Source: Planctomycetota bacterium (GTDB lineage Bacteria > Planctomycetota > Phycisphaerae > UBA1845). Taken from it: a DNA stretch of 64,000 nt. The notes below the pieces were generated by a model. The model was not told the origin of the DNA. It did no database searches and saw only the letters and a list, made by a program, of their open reading frames with translations. How positions within the stretch are numbered: position 1 is the first letter of the stretch; every line of letters starts with the position of its first letter. Positions 50,966-58,785 of the stretch are shown here, in pieces. Both the position numbers and the translations under genes were made by a program. Location: the NCBI GenBank assembly GCA_030616775.1, contig JAUWWQ010000021.1, positions 1-64,000 on the forward strand. Reading direction: 5' to 3'.

Positions 50966-51445
50966 TCACGCCCTCCCGCCCTGGTCGCGAATCTTGAGCA
51001 CGTCCTCTTCCACGACGAACTCGACGCGCCTAAGGGGCATGTTCACCGGCCCGGCAATCGGGTTGCCCAGATCGTCGAACGCAGCGTTATGGCAGGGGCA
51101 TTTGAAACCCTGACTGGCGCTTTCCCACTGGACTATGCAGCCAAGATGTGGACATGTCCCATCAAAGGCCCGGATGTCGTCCTTCAACTTCACGACCACG
51201 ATCTGACTGCCCCGGTGCTCGCCCCAATAGGCGTAGCCTTCCACCAACTCTTCCAACGGGACCTCCATCAACTCCATAGGACCCAACGATTTCGGCAGCC
51301 GGAGAAACGCAACGATCGGGTAGCCGACGGCTGCGGCAGACACAGCGGCCGTTCCGCCGATGGCAACCTGGCAAAACCGCCGGCGATTACCGTCCGCCGG
51401 AGAGCCGATCTGATCGGCGTCGTTTTTGTCGTTTGTATCGTTCAT
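50966..51445 (-). CDS. qcrA: Rieske iron-sulfur protein
   Basis: About 159 residues from ATG 51445, the start I favour because a ggtagg-like site precedes it; the frame is open to 51505. The N-terminus NRRRFCQVAIGGTAAVSAAA is a twin-arginine signal or anchor. The 2Fe-2S ligands are in CPHLGCIVQW and CPCHNAAFDDLG, the Pro loop is GPVNMPLRR. It accepts electrons from quinol at the Qo site of the b complex. The first gene after the 13-15-heme cytochrome, which ends 87 bases upstream. Confidence 0.95.
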   Translation of the reverse strand: MNDTNDKNDADQIGSPADGNRRRFCQVAIGGTAAVSAAAVGYPIVAFLRLPKSLGPMELMEVPLEELVEGYAYWGEHRGSQIVVVKLKDDIRAFDGTCPHLGCIVQWESASQGFKCPCHNAAFDDLGNPIAGPVNMPLRRVEFVVEEDVLKIRDQGGRA

Positions 51446-51532
51446 GTTCGACCTACCACTCGCCTCGGCGTCTCCCATCATCCTCAACGGTAGGCAAGTG
51501 TACACATCCTAAAGTTCCGACAGCCGCTGATA

Positions 51533-53038
51533 TCACTCTTCAAGCTTCTCCGGTTTCAAGCCCGCCCGTGGCGCCTTGGGCATTTCACCTTTACCTCGAT
51601 CGTAGGAACGCGACTCATGGCAGCCCGGGGCACACCTTCCACCATCAGGTAGTCTCGTGTGGTTAATCTCGATCTGCCACCCGCGCGGGCCGAACGGCAC
51701 CGTCTCGCGCATATGGAAGGGCCTGGACGATGCGTGCATCTCGTGACAGGCCCGGCAGGTACGGCCCCTAAACTCCTTGTTGACGTGAACGAAATGCAAG
51801 TTGCGCTCCTGATCACGAAACTCGGTAACGCCTATGCCCTGCTCTGCGACCACGAGCTGTTCAATGTGACACTCGAAACACAGAGCATATGACTTGACGT
51901 CAAACGGAGCGTAGAACGACTCGGGATAATCGCCGGCCAACCGGGCGTAACGCGTCGAGGCGTGTGACTCGTGGCACGGCGTGCACTGTCCCTCACGGAT
52001 CGGACCATGATGCCGGGGGTTCTCCTTGAGCAGATAGGCCATGTCGGTGAGCACCCGACCGTCGTCCGTGCGTAACAGCTCGTTGTGACACGAAAGACAA
52101 AGGGTCTTCTCCAGCTTGGAGAGCAGGCTGGGCAGCACGCTGCCGTGCCCGGCATGACAGGCGTTGCAGGATTCCTCGGTGGTCAAGGCGCCGTGAACGA
52201 ACGGGGAGGTCTCGACGAGCTTTCGAATATCATCGTGCTCGTGGCACAAATAGCACAGCTTCTGTGGGCCCTCCCGTAGTTGCCCCGGGTGCTCCCTAGT
52301 ATGGGCGTCATGGCAGTCCAAACAACGTCCATCCATGACCGGGGCGTGCGAACGGCCAATCAGTTCGAGGCGAGAACGGAGGTCCTCGTGGCAATACAGA
52401 CAGAGTTGCTGCACCTCCTTGGGCAGGAGCATCGGCATCCACGACGAGTGGGATTCGTGACAGACGCTGCAATCGCCGACGACCTCCATACGCCCATCAA
52501 CGTACCGTATGCCCCCGTACTCCTCCGGCTTGTGACAGGGGAAGCAGAGTGTGCCCGACGGGTCACCGAGCAATTGCAATCGATAATCGCTCCCGTGCGG
52601 GTCGTGGCACTTGTCGCACTCCTTATCGGTAACGGGCTTATGGACGACGGTGCGCTCGGACTGCGTGTGGCAGTAGCTGCACAGCTCGGTTTTGGGGACA
52701 ATCAGCCCGTAGGTGTGCTTTTGCAGATCGGTTACGACATGGCACGCCTCACACTGCTTCTGGGCCGTCGGACCGTGGAGGACCCGGCCGGCCATCTCCT
52801 TGGTGTGACACTCGGTGGTCACGCACGATTCAACCGGGCCGGTGGGCCGCTCGACCGAGGTGAGAGGCTGCATGAGTGGGCTGAAAGGTTCGTCGACCGG
52901 AACGACAGGCTGCTCAAGGGGGCCGACGGGCTGTTCGACGGGGCCTGTCAGCGGCTCCACGGGCGTCTGCACCGCGGCAGACAGACCCGCCAACAGCCAC
53001 AGGAAAACCACACAAGAAACATGGCGACGGTTCATCAA
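51533..53038 (-). CDS. Multiheme cytochrome c (13 CxxCH plus 2 atypical sites)
   Basis: A 501-residue secreted cytochrome. After the signal (VVFLWLLAGLSAAVQT) comes a Pro-rich low-complexity linker of about 45 residues with periods like PVEPLTGPVEQP. Thirteen CxxCH sites follow, many in doublets (QCEACH, LCSYCH, ECDKCH, LCFPCH, DCSVCH, LCLYCH, RCLDCH, LCYLCH, SCNACH, LCLSCH, QCTPCH, LCFECH, TCRACH). An upstream CVTTECH (Cx4CH) and a late CAPGCH (Cx3CH) may bind atypical hemes. It heads the Rieske/b operon and may be its high-capacity electron acceptor. Confidence 0.92.
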   Translation of the reverse strand: MMNRRHVSCVVFLWLLAGLSAAVQTPVEPLTGPVEQPVGPLEQPVVPVDEPFSPLMQPLTSVERPTGPVESCVTTECHTKEMAGRVLHGPTAQKQCEACHVVTDLQKHTYGLIVPKTELCSYCHTQSERTVVHKPVTDKECDKCHDPHGSDYRLQLLGDPSGTLCFPCHKPEEYGGIRYVDGRMEVVGDCSVCHESHSSWMPMLLPKEVQQLCLYCHEDLRSRLELIGRSHAPVMDGRCLDCHDAHTREHPGQLREGPQKLCYLCHEHDDIRKLVETSPFVHGALTTEESCNACHAGHGSVLPSLLSKLEKTLCLSCHNELLRTDDGRVLTDMAYLLKENPRHHGPIREGQCTPCHESHASTRYARLAGDYPESFYAPFDVKSYALCFECHIEQLVVAEQGIGVTEFRDQERNLHFVHVNKEFRGRTCRACHEMHASSRPFHMRETVPFGPRGWQIEINHTRLPDGGRCAPGCHESRSYDRGKGEMPKAPRAGLKPEKLEE

Positions 53039-53467
53039 TGAAAGCCGAGGTTACCGGATCCAACACCTAGGGGCGATACAGCCAGAACTCCGATCTCCAA
53101 GGTTCCTTAAACGCGGCTCACCGTGGCAACTCCCGATCCACGCGGCACATGACCACTGAAGGGTGCCCCGGCCACTCGCTCCGATGAGTCTAATCGGCCA
53201 TCTGCGGTCCGGATCGCTCCAGAAGCCCCTTGATTCTAACGTGCTTCAAGCTGCAGGGCGAACAGTTGCTGCCTCAGATGGCAGCCATTATCGGCCGCTG
53301 GCGTCGCAGCCCAGCGCCAACCATGGGACATACAGCACTTGTCAATACACGTACCAGATTAGGAGTTCCCCGATGACCGCCGGTTTAGTGCTCCGACAGC
53401 TCTCAATTAATGGGGTGGCATGTCCGTCGAAGACGGACGCCGGCATGTTGTACGCTGCTTACGAGTA

Positions 53468-53573
53468 CTTCGCTGGACCGAGAATCCCTTCACTTCGCTG
53501 GACCGAGAATCCCCTCACTTCGCTGGACCGAGAATCCCTTCACTTCGCTGGACCGAGAATCCCTTCTCGGTCC
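53468..53573. repeat. Tandem expansion of the dispersed repeat (25-bp unit x4)
   Basis: Four head-to-tail 25-bp units (cttcgctggaccgagaatcc core) end in one full hairpin with ctcggtcc. Only the last unit has its pairing partner. This seems to be local slippage of one hairpin arm. Confidence 0.8.
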
Positions 53574-53590
53574 ACTTGACAATGGAGGTA

Positions 53591-53675
53591 TGGTGCGAGA
53601 AAGGATTCTCGCACCAGCGATGATTCTCGCACCAGCGATGATTCTCGCACCAGCGAAAGGATTCTTGCACCAGAG
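53591..53675. repeat. Tandem expansion of the partner arm (18-bp unit)
   Basis: After one hairpin (ggtgcgag...ctcgcacc) about three units of gattctcgcaccagcgat repeat, the last degenerate. The other hairpin arm of the same element has thus also expanded. Confidence 0.7.
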
Positions 53676-53748
53676 ATCAAGAAGCATGCCTAGCTCATGG
53701 CGGCGCCGCGCTTGGTCATGCCACCCGTCGGAGGAAAGCTTAAGCGAG

Positions 53749-54762
53749 TCAATATGCGCCTGGCGCCCAGATGTACAGAAATTGCGGTGTGGTGTGGTAA
53801 GGCCAGCCCGGCACATCGATGTTCAGGAGGTTGATGTCGCCGATGGCGTAGGGCGTTTGCGCATAATAGTTGGGACGGTAGCCGAAAGGGCGCGTGTATG
53901 TGACGAAGCGGATCCGTTTTGAGCCGATCCGCTCCTTGACCATGCCGACGGCTTCGCGCAGGTTCGCAATCCGGTCGATCAGGCCTGCCTCCAGCGCTTG
54001 TGTCGCCGTATAGATTCGGCCGTCAGCCAGCCGTCGGACGGCGGCTTCATCCAGATCGGACCGTCCTTCGACGACGACATCGACGAACCGTTCATACATG
54101 TCGTTGACCACATGTTGAAACAGCTCGCGCTCCTCGGGCCGCATCTTACGCAACGGTGAGCCGATGTCCTTGAACTCGCCGGAGGTGATCGCATCGCTCT
54201 TTACGCCGACCAGATTCATCGTGCCGGTTACGTCGAAGGTCTGCATGATGACGCCGATGCTGCCGGTAACGGTTGACGGCTGTGCCAGAATCTCGTCACA
54301 CGCGCAGGCGATGTAGTAGGCCCCGCTCGTGGCTACGTCCATCATCACCGCGATGATCGGCTTGCCGCTCTTCTTGAAATGGGTGATTTCGTCATGCATC
54401 AGCTCGCTGGCCACCACGGTCCCGCCCGGCGAGCTGATACGCAGAACAACGCCCTTGACCAGACGGTCCCGCCGGGCCTTGTCGAGCTGCTCGAGCAACA
54501 GGCTTACCGAATGCTCCCCCTCGCCCCAAAGCTGTCGTCTGTGCGTGTTGGTGAGAGTTCCCGTGACGCTGATAAGGGCGATCTTGTCCAACGCCCACCA
54601 CGACTCCCGCCATAGCTCTGTTTCGACCAAGTCGCGCCGCTTGCTAACCGGTGTGATCAGCAGACTCGGCTGTGCACAGCCAGCCATACCTGCCAGAAGG
54701 CCGAAGGCCGTCGCATACACCGTCACCGCCATCAACTGCCTGGAACTTGCGGTATGCATCAT
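53749..54762 (-). CDS. sppA: Signal peptide peptidase SppA-type S49 protease, lipoprotein
   Basis: A 337-residue S49 serine protease. The N-terminal signal (VTVYATAFGLLAGMAGC) has a lipobox (MAGC), so it is probably a lipid-anchored periplasmic form. The S49 fold shows VVLRISSPGGTVVASELMHD and the catalytic Ser in DVATSGAYYIACACDEI, with VTGSIGVIMQTFD. I chose ATG 54762, which has ggagg 7 bases upstream. The SppA family degrades cleaved signal peptides. The C-terminal 45 residues (about 290-337) are extra. Confidence 0.88.
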   Translation of the reverse strand: MMHTASSRQLMAVTVYATAFGLLAGMAGCAQPSLLITPVSKRRDLVETELWRESWWALDKIALISVTGTLTNTHRRQLWGEGEHSVSLLLEQLDKARRDRLVKGVVLRISSPGGTVVASELMHDEITHFKKSGKPIIAVMMDVATSGAYYIACACDEILAQPSTVTGSIGVIMQTFDVTGTMNLVGVKSDAITSGEFKDIGSPLRKMRPEERELFQHVVNDMYERFVDVVVEGRSDLDEAAVRRLADGRIYTATQALEAGLIDRIANLREAVGMVKERIGSKRIRFVTYTRPFGYRPNYYAQTPYAIGDINLLNIDVPGWPYHTTPQFLYIWAPGAY

Positions 54763-54998
54763 ACAAACCTCCGCGCCGGTACGCCGGCAACGCGCGGGCG
54801 AGCCCGGGGTGAGAGTCAGGTTAACGGGTGACAGGGCGCTCCGCCATAGCCCCCTACAGCCCCTCAGCAAGGGGAAGTGAGGGGGTTGTCGCTCCATCCG
54901 TCCACGTATCCGTCAAGGCTGAGGCCCGCATACCGGTGAATCCATAACAGACTATGGTTTCACACCTCGGATTGCTATCCTAAACTGGCCCGAGGGGG

Positions 54999-55427
54999 AT
55001 GGCCACTCGGAGCTACAGCCCCGACGCCTACGAACCGGAACCCGTAATGGCCATGCGATTGTCCGAAAGTGAGTTCGCCGATCTGGTCTGCGAAGCACTG
55101 GATGTCATCCCGGAACCGCTCGTTGCCTGCATGCGTGAGGTCGCGGTCGACGTTCAGCCCATACCAGACGCCCGCACCTGTAAAGAGGTCGGCATCGGCA
55201 ATCCCCGAACACTTCTAGGCCTGTATCGGGGGACGCCGCTTACCCGCCGCAGCGTGGAGCACAGCGGGCGTTTGCCCGATCGCATCATAATCTATCAGCA
55301 CAACATCGAACGCCGCTGCCACACCCACCGGCAGATCATCCAGCAGATTCGCAAGACCGTGTTCCACGAGGTCGGTCACCACTTCGGGTTGTCTGAAGAC
55401 GATCTCCAGGATTTGGGCTACCAGTGA
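54999..55427 (+). CDS. Zincin-like metallopeptidase family protein (PF06262-like)
   Basis: A 142-residue protein. The Zn motif HEVGHHFGLSEDDL (HExxH then downstream acidic residue) is at the C-terminal end. The N-terminal helix pair LSESEFADLVCEALDVIPEP matches the short DUF1025-type zincin family, whose natural substrate is unknown. The first Met may be late (residue 17 or 19 fits the family N-terminus better). It is divergent from sppA and converges on the ABC permease. Confidence 0.85.
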   Translation: MATRSYSPDAYEPEPVMAMRLSESEFADLVCEALDVIPEPLVACMREVAVDVQPIPDARTCKEVGIGNPRTLLGLYRGTPLTRRSVEHSGRLPDRIIIYQHNIERRCHTHRQIIQQIRKTVFHEVGHHFGLSEDDLQDLGYQ

Positions 55428-55440
55428 CTCGCCACACCCA

Positions 55441-55472
55441 TTTCGACGTTTCGACGTTTCGACGTTTCTACG
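55441..55472. repeat. Tandem repeat of tttcgacg (period 8)
   Basis: Four copies of an octamer. The last, variant copy (tttctacg) contains, on the minus strand, the TAG stop codon of the ABC permease gene. Confidence 0.8.
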
Positions 55473-57285
55473 TTCCCGACTGCTTCCGCAGGGTCATGTC
55501 GAAGTTGCGCACCAGGGACGTATAGACGCGCCAGACGATCACGACATACAGGCCGGCTGCGATGGCACTACCGATCAGCGCGGCAAAACGCACCGCCACG
55601 GCCCCATTGGCGAATTCCCTCCGCGAGGTGAAAAGCTCGGATGGATCGACCAGGAACCTGATCGAGGTAAACGGCGCGAATGGCGCGAGGAATGCACCGA
55701 ATTCGGCACCTGACGCATTGACGAAGGCAAATACCAGCATGGACGTAATGCCGCTACCCAGAATCATCAGCCCCACGCTGTACATCACGGCGGTTACGTT
55801 CTTGGTGGCATTTAGTGACACGTATAAACCCAGGAGGCATGCTGCCGCCGTGTAGACCACCAACAACACCGCCAACTCGACGCCGGTTTCCAGCCAGACG
55901 GCCGGCGGTGAATCATCACCGGCAAGACCGTAAACCCCAAACATCAACAAGACGATCACGGGACCGGCCAGAAGCGGCATGGCGAAGCTCACCAGTCCCC
56001 GCAGCTTGCCCCACAAGATGTACTTGCTGGTCAGCCGCGTGGAGAGCAGCAGGTCCAAAGCCTTGGATTCCTTCTCCTTGGTCATTGACGTGGCGGCTGT
56101 ATTGGTCGCGATGAGCAGGGCAAGGGCGAACTGAATGATGACCAGTGCAGCCAGCCAGCGAGGAACCTGGTCCACCGTGATACCGTCTCGCAGATAATAC
56201 AGAAAAAGCGACATCGGCCCGGCAAAGCCGCCGGCGATGATCACCAGACGCATCAGGCGGCCGCCCGATGCGCGGGTCTTGGCCTCTCGCCACGCCACCG
56301 GGTTGTTCCAGACATTACGAGGCGGGCGCGTCCGCTCACCCGACGGCCGGCGGCGGAAACGGTCGATCAGGGAACCTATCAACGTGGTCTCGCCGGTCTT
56401 TGCCCCGCGACGTACGAAGAAGATGCTCGCCGTAGTAAGCAGCAGTGCTACCCCACTCGTCCAGGCTACATAAACTGCCGACGGGTAAGCCAGCGCATAA
56501 CGGATCAACGAAGGATGATTGCCCAGACGACTGTACGGCGGGGCATAGACCTTATTGAGGGCGACCTCCAGGGCCAGAAAAGGGTGCAGCGGGGTGAGCC
56601 AACTCATCCTCTCCCCGCCGATATTCGCAGGCGAGGCCTCCACCCATGTCCGACTCCACTGCCCTAAGAGATAAGCGCTGAGCAGATACAGCGCGATCAC
56701 CATGTAGAACGAGAAGATCGTCCGCCGTGTGCCCACTCCGATCATCGCAATGAAAATGGCGATGGCCCCGGTGAGAATCGCCGTCGAGCCGGACAGCGCG
56801 AAACTCTGCACAACCTGCGAAGTGGTGACACCACCGTACACCATGGTCGTCAGGAAGATCGGCAGGCCCGCAATCAGCAGCATGATCACAAAGTACAGCC
56901 GGCTGATAAGTGAGCCGAACACTATTTGGGCGTTGGAGAGCGGGGTGGCCAGAAGAATGCTGAATGTCTGAGCGTCGCGTTCCTGGGTAATGGCCCCGGC
57001 TGTAAAGATCGGAGCCAAAAAACACATTAGGGCGAGCTGGGCCATCGACGCCAGTGCGAACGTTTGCGATGCCCCCTTGGCCAGTTCCGTAAGCGATGCA
57101 CTCGGCGCGCTCATCGAGATGACCAGCGACGATAGCACCACCAGAAGCAGTATGCTGAGGTAGCCGACGCGAAGATACAGATGCCGCGATCGCCGGGAGG
57201 CACCGTACACCACGCGCACCAGAATCGGGTTCGCCGGCAGTAAATGCCAGAGCCAAAGCCACAACTTGGCAAGAACACGATTCAT
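55468..57285 (-). CDS. ABC-2 type permease, long form
   Basis: A 605-residue permease with about 12 helices in two halves, suggesting a fused two-domain permease. Features include FTAGAITQERDAQTFSILLA in the first half and TSMTKEKESKALDLLLSTRL in the second, both the conserved loop of ABC-2 exporters. A cytoplasmic loop of about 70 residues (residues 285-345) separates the halves. Its partner ATPase is encoded upstream at 57835, with an S23 gene inserted between. The final stop is formed by a repeat. Confidence 0.88.
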   Translation of the reverse strand: MNRVLAKLWLWLWHLLPANPILVRVVYGASRRSRHLYLRVGYLSILLLVVLSSLVISMSAPSASLTELAKGASQTFALASMAQLALMCFLAPIFTAGAITQERDAQTFSILLATPLSNAQIVFGSLISRLYFVIMLLIAGLPIFLTTMVYGGVTTSQVVQSFALSGSTAILTGAIAIFIAMIGVGTRRTIFSFYMVIALYLLSAYLLGQWSRTWVEASPANIGGERMSWLTPLHPFLALEVALNKVYAPPYSRLGNHPSLIRYALAYPSAVYVAWTSGVALLLTTASIFFVRRGAKTGETTLIGSLIDRFRRRPSGERTRPPRNVWNNPVAWREAKTRASGGRLMRLVIIAGGFAGPMSLFLYYLRDGITVDQVPRWLAALVIIQFALALLIATNTAATSMTKEKESKALDLLLSTRLTSKYILWGKLRGLVSFAMPLLAGPVIVLLMFGVYGLAGDDSPPAVWLETGVELAVLLVVYTAAACLLGLYVSLNATKNVTAVMYSVGLMILGSGITSMLVFAFVNASGAEFGAFLAPFAPFTSIRFLVDPSELFTSRREFANGAVAVRFAALIGSAIAAGLYVVIVWRVYTSLVRNFDMTLRKQSGT

Positions 57286-57293
57286 GGGTAACC

Positions 57294-57321
57294 AATTACA
57301 AATTACGAATTACAAATTACA
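57294..57321. repeat. Heptamer tract, left end of the S23 cassette
   Basis: Four head-to-tail copies of aattaca with one variant (aattacg), 27 bases before the S23 stop. The inverse tract is at 57800-57827. Confidence 0.75.
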
Positions 57322-57347
57322 AACCATAGAATCCTGAACACAAGGAG

Positions 57348-57761
57348 TTACTTGCCGGTATTGCGAATAATCGCTGTCAGAATGCGGACGAGCTGGTCGG
57401 CTTCGTCAATGATATCGTTCAGCCTATCACGGGAGACCAGTCCGGCATTCGCAATCCGAAGCAGGAAGTATCGCGCTTCCCGACACTCTTTTCTCGCAAT
57501 TCTCATCTTGTGAAGGAAATCGGCGGTGCTTTCGCCGCCCTGGGCTTCCTCCACGTTCGCTCCAACACTCGTTCCGGCTCGTACGAGCTGTCTGCCAATC
57601 TCCCATCCCGCCACATTGTTCGGAAGTGATAATGACAGCCGAACGACACGATCGGCGAATGACGCTGTCCGTTCCACAATATCGGGCGGTGCAGCGACTC
57701 CAGATGACGCTCCCCGAGCTATCGCACGCTTCGTCAAAGCCACTCGACTCCCCCAAGCCAC
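57348..57761 (-). CDS. Four-helix bundle protein (S23/IVP family)
   Basis: A 137-residue protein with the S23 pattern: SFADRVVRLSLSLPNN, IGRQLVRAGTSVGANVEEAQ, DFLHKMRIARKECREARYFL. This family occurs inside 23S rRNA intervening sequences and as stand-alone genes. The start is a GTG and the first 25 residues do not belong to the family, so a later start is possible. It is flanked on both sides by inverted heptamer tracts and sits between ATPase and permease genes of one ABC operon, so it is an insertion in the cluster. Confidence 0.87.
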   Translation of the reverse strand: MAWGSRVALTKRAIARGASSGVAAPPDIVERTASFADRVVRLSLSLPNNVAGWEIGRQLVRAGTSVGANVEEAQGGESTADFLHKMRIARKECREARYFLLRIANAGLVSRDRLNDIIDEADQLVRILTAIIRNTGK

Positions 57762-57799
57762 ATACGACTCCAGACCCTGTCAGTCACTTCTCGCAAGTC

Positions 57800-57827
57800 G
57801 TAATTCGTAATTTGTAATTCGTAATTC
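57800..57827. repeat. Heptamer tract, right end of the S23 cassette
   Basis: Four copies of gtaattc with one variant (gtaattt), the reverse complement of the left tract at 57294-57321. Together they enclose the S23 gene. Confidence 0.75.
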
Positions 57828-57834
57828 GCACTCG

Positions 57835-58764
57835 CTACTGCACCATGCCTTTGGTCAGTCGCATGAACGCCGTCTCCAGGTTGACGTCCTCCTCCCTGAT
57901 CTCGTGGATCTTGAAGTTGTTGTCCAGCAGGACACGGGCAATGCCGCTAAAATCGTGGGTCTGGTGCTCAAGCTCGACCACCAGGGCGCTGTCGCGCTGA
58001 TCCACGCTCCTCACCCCCTTGGTCCGTTGCAGCAGCAAAGCGGCCAGGTCCTGCTGTTCGGTGACCCGAATATGCAGCTTGGTGCCGGTGCGGGCCCGCC
58101 GGATGATCTCTTCGAGCGGGCCGTGGTACAGCAACTCACCCTGTTCAATGATGCCCACCGTGGTGCACAGCTCGGCAAGTTCGTGGAGAATGTGGGAGCT
58201 GATGATGATGGTCTTGCCCATCCGGTGCAGTTCCTTGAGCAGCTCACGGATTTCGATGCGGGCCCGCGGATCAAGCCCGCTGGCCGGTTCATCCAGCAAG
58301 AGCACCTTGGGGTCGTGCAATAGAACGCGGGAGATGCTCAGCCGTTGCTTCATCCCGCGCGAGAGTGAATCGACCAGCGCGTCGCGTTTGTACACCAGGT
58401 CGGTCAGTTCGAGAACGTCGTTCACCACGCGCGTGCGCTGCTTGCCGGTGATGTTGTAGGCACTGGCGAAGAATTCCAGGTATTCCTGGACCACCATGTC
58501 CTCATAAGCGCCGAAAAAGTCCGGCACATACCCGATCAGCGGGCGAATCTTGCGGGACTCATAGCCGATGACGTGCCCGCAGATCCGGGCCTCGCCCCAG
58601 GTCGGCTGCAGCAGCGTCGCCAGAATCTTGATGGTAGTCGTCTTCCCGGCGCCGTTGGGGCCGATATATCCGAAGCACTCCCCTTCCTGAATCTTGAGGT
58701 GCAGATTATTCAGGGCCGTCAGCCTGCCGTAGCGCTTGGTCAGATTGATCGTCTCGACTATCAA
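57835..58764 (-). CDS. ABC transporter ATPase
   Basis: A 309-residue ATPase. Walker A is YIGPNGAGKTTTIKI, the signature is SLSRGMKQRLSISR, Walker B is VLLLDEPASGLDPRA, and the H-loop is IISSHILHELAEL. The C-terminal part (about 215-309) resembles the GldA/CcmA-like exporters, with EEDVNLETAFMRLTKGM at the end. The partner permease lies 0.5 kb downstream. The next gene upstream (800-residue membrane protein) is 22 bases away, so all three form one operon. Confidence 0.92.
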   Translation of the reverse strand: MIVETINLTKRYGRLTALNNLHLKIQEGECFGYIGPNGAGKTTTIKILATLLQPTWGEARICGHVIGYESRKIRPLIGYVPDFFGAYEDMVVQEYLEFFASAYNITGKQRTRVVNDVLELTDLVYKRDALVDSLSRGMKQRLSISRVLLHDPKVLLLDEPASGLDPRARIEIRELLKELHRMGKTIIISSHILHELAELCTTVGIIEQGELLYHGPLEEIIRRARTGTKLHIRVTEQQDLAALLLQRTKGVRSVDQRDSALVVELEHQTHDFSGIARVLLDNNFKIHEIREEDVNLETAFMRLTKGMVQ

Positions 58765-58785
58765 AGTATGCGCCCCGATCCGTTT

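Larger units (their letters stand above)
53039..53748. other. Repeat-rich intergenic stretch
   Basis: Upstream region of the multiheme/Rieske operon, followed by a tandemly expanded copy of the dispersed hairpin repeat (53468-53675). Open frames here are built from repeats. I saw no convincing promoter. Confidence 0.55.

Noticed and set aside
52280-53041. 253-codon plus frame opposite the 13-heme cytochrome
   Set aside because: Shadow frame; the minus strand has 13 CxxCH sites and a signal peptide.
53468-53675. Short spaced repeats that could pass for a CRISPR array
   Set aside because: Units are head-to-tail with no unique spacers, there are no cas genes, and the unit is an arm of a hairpin repeat found elsewhere.
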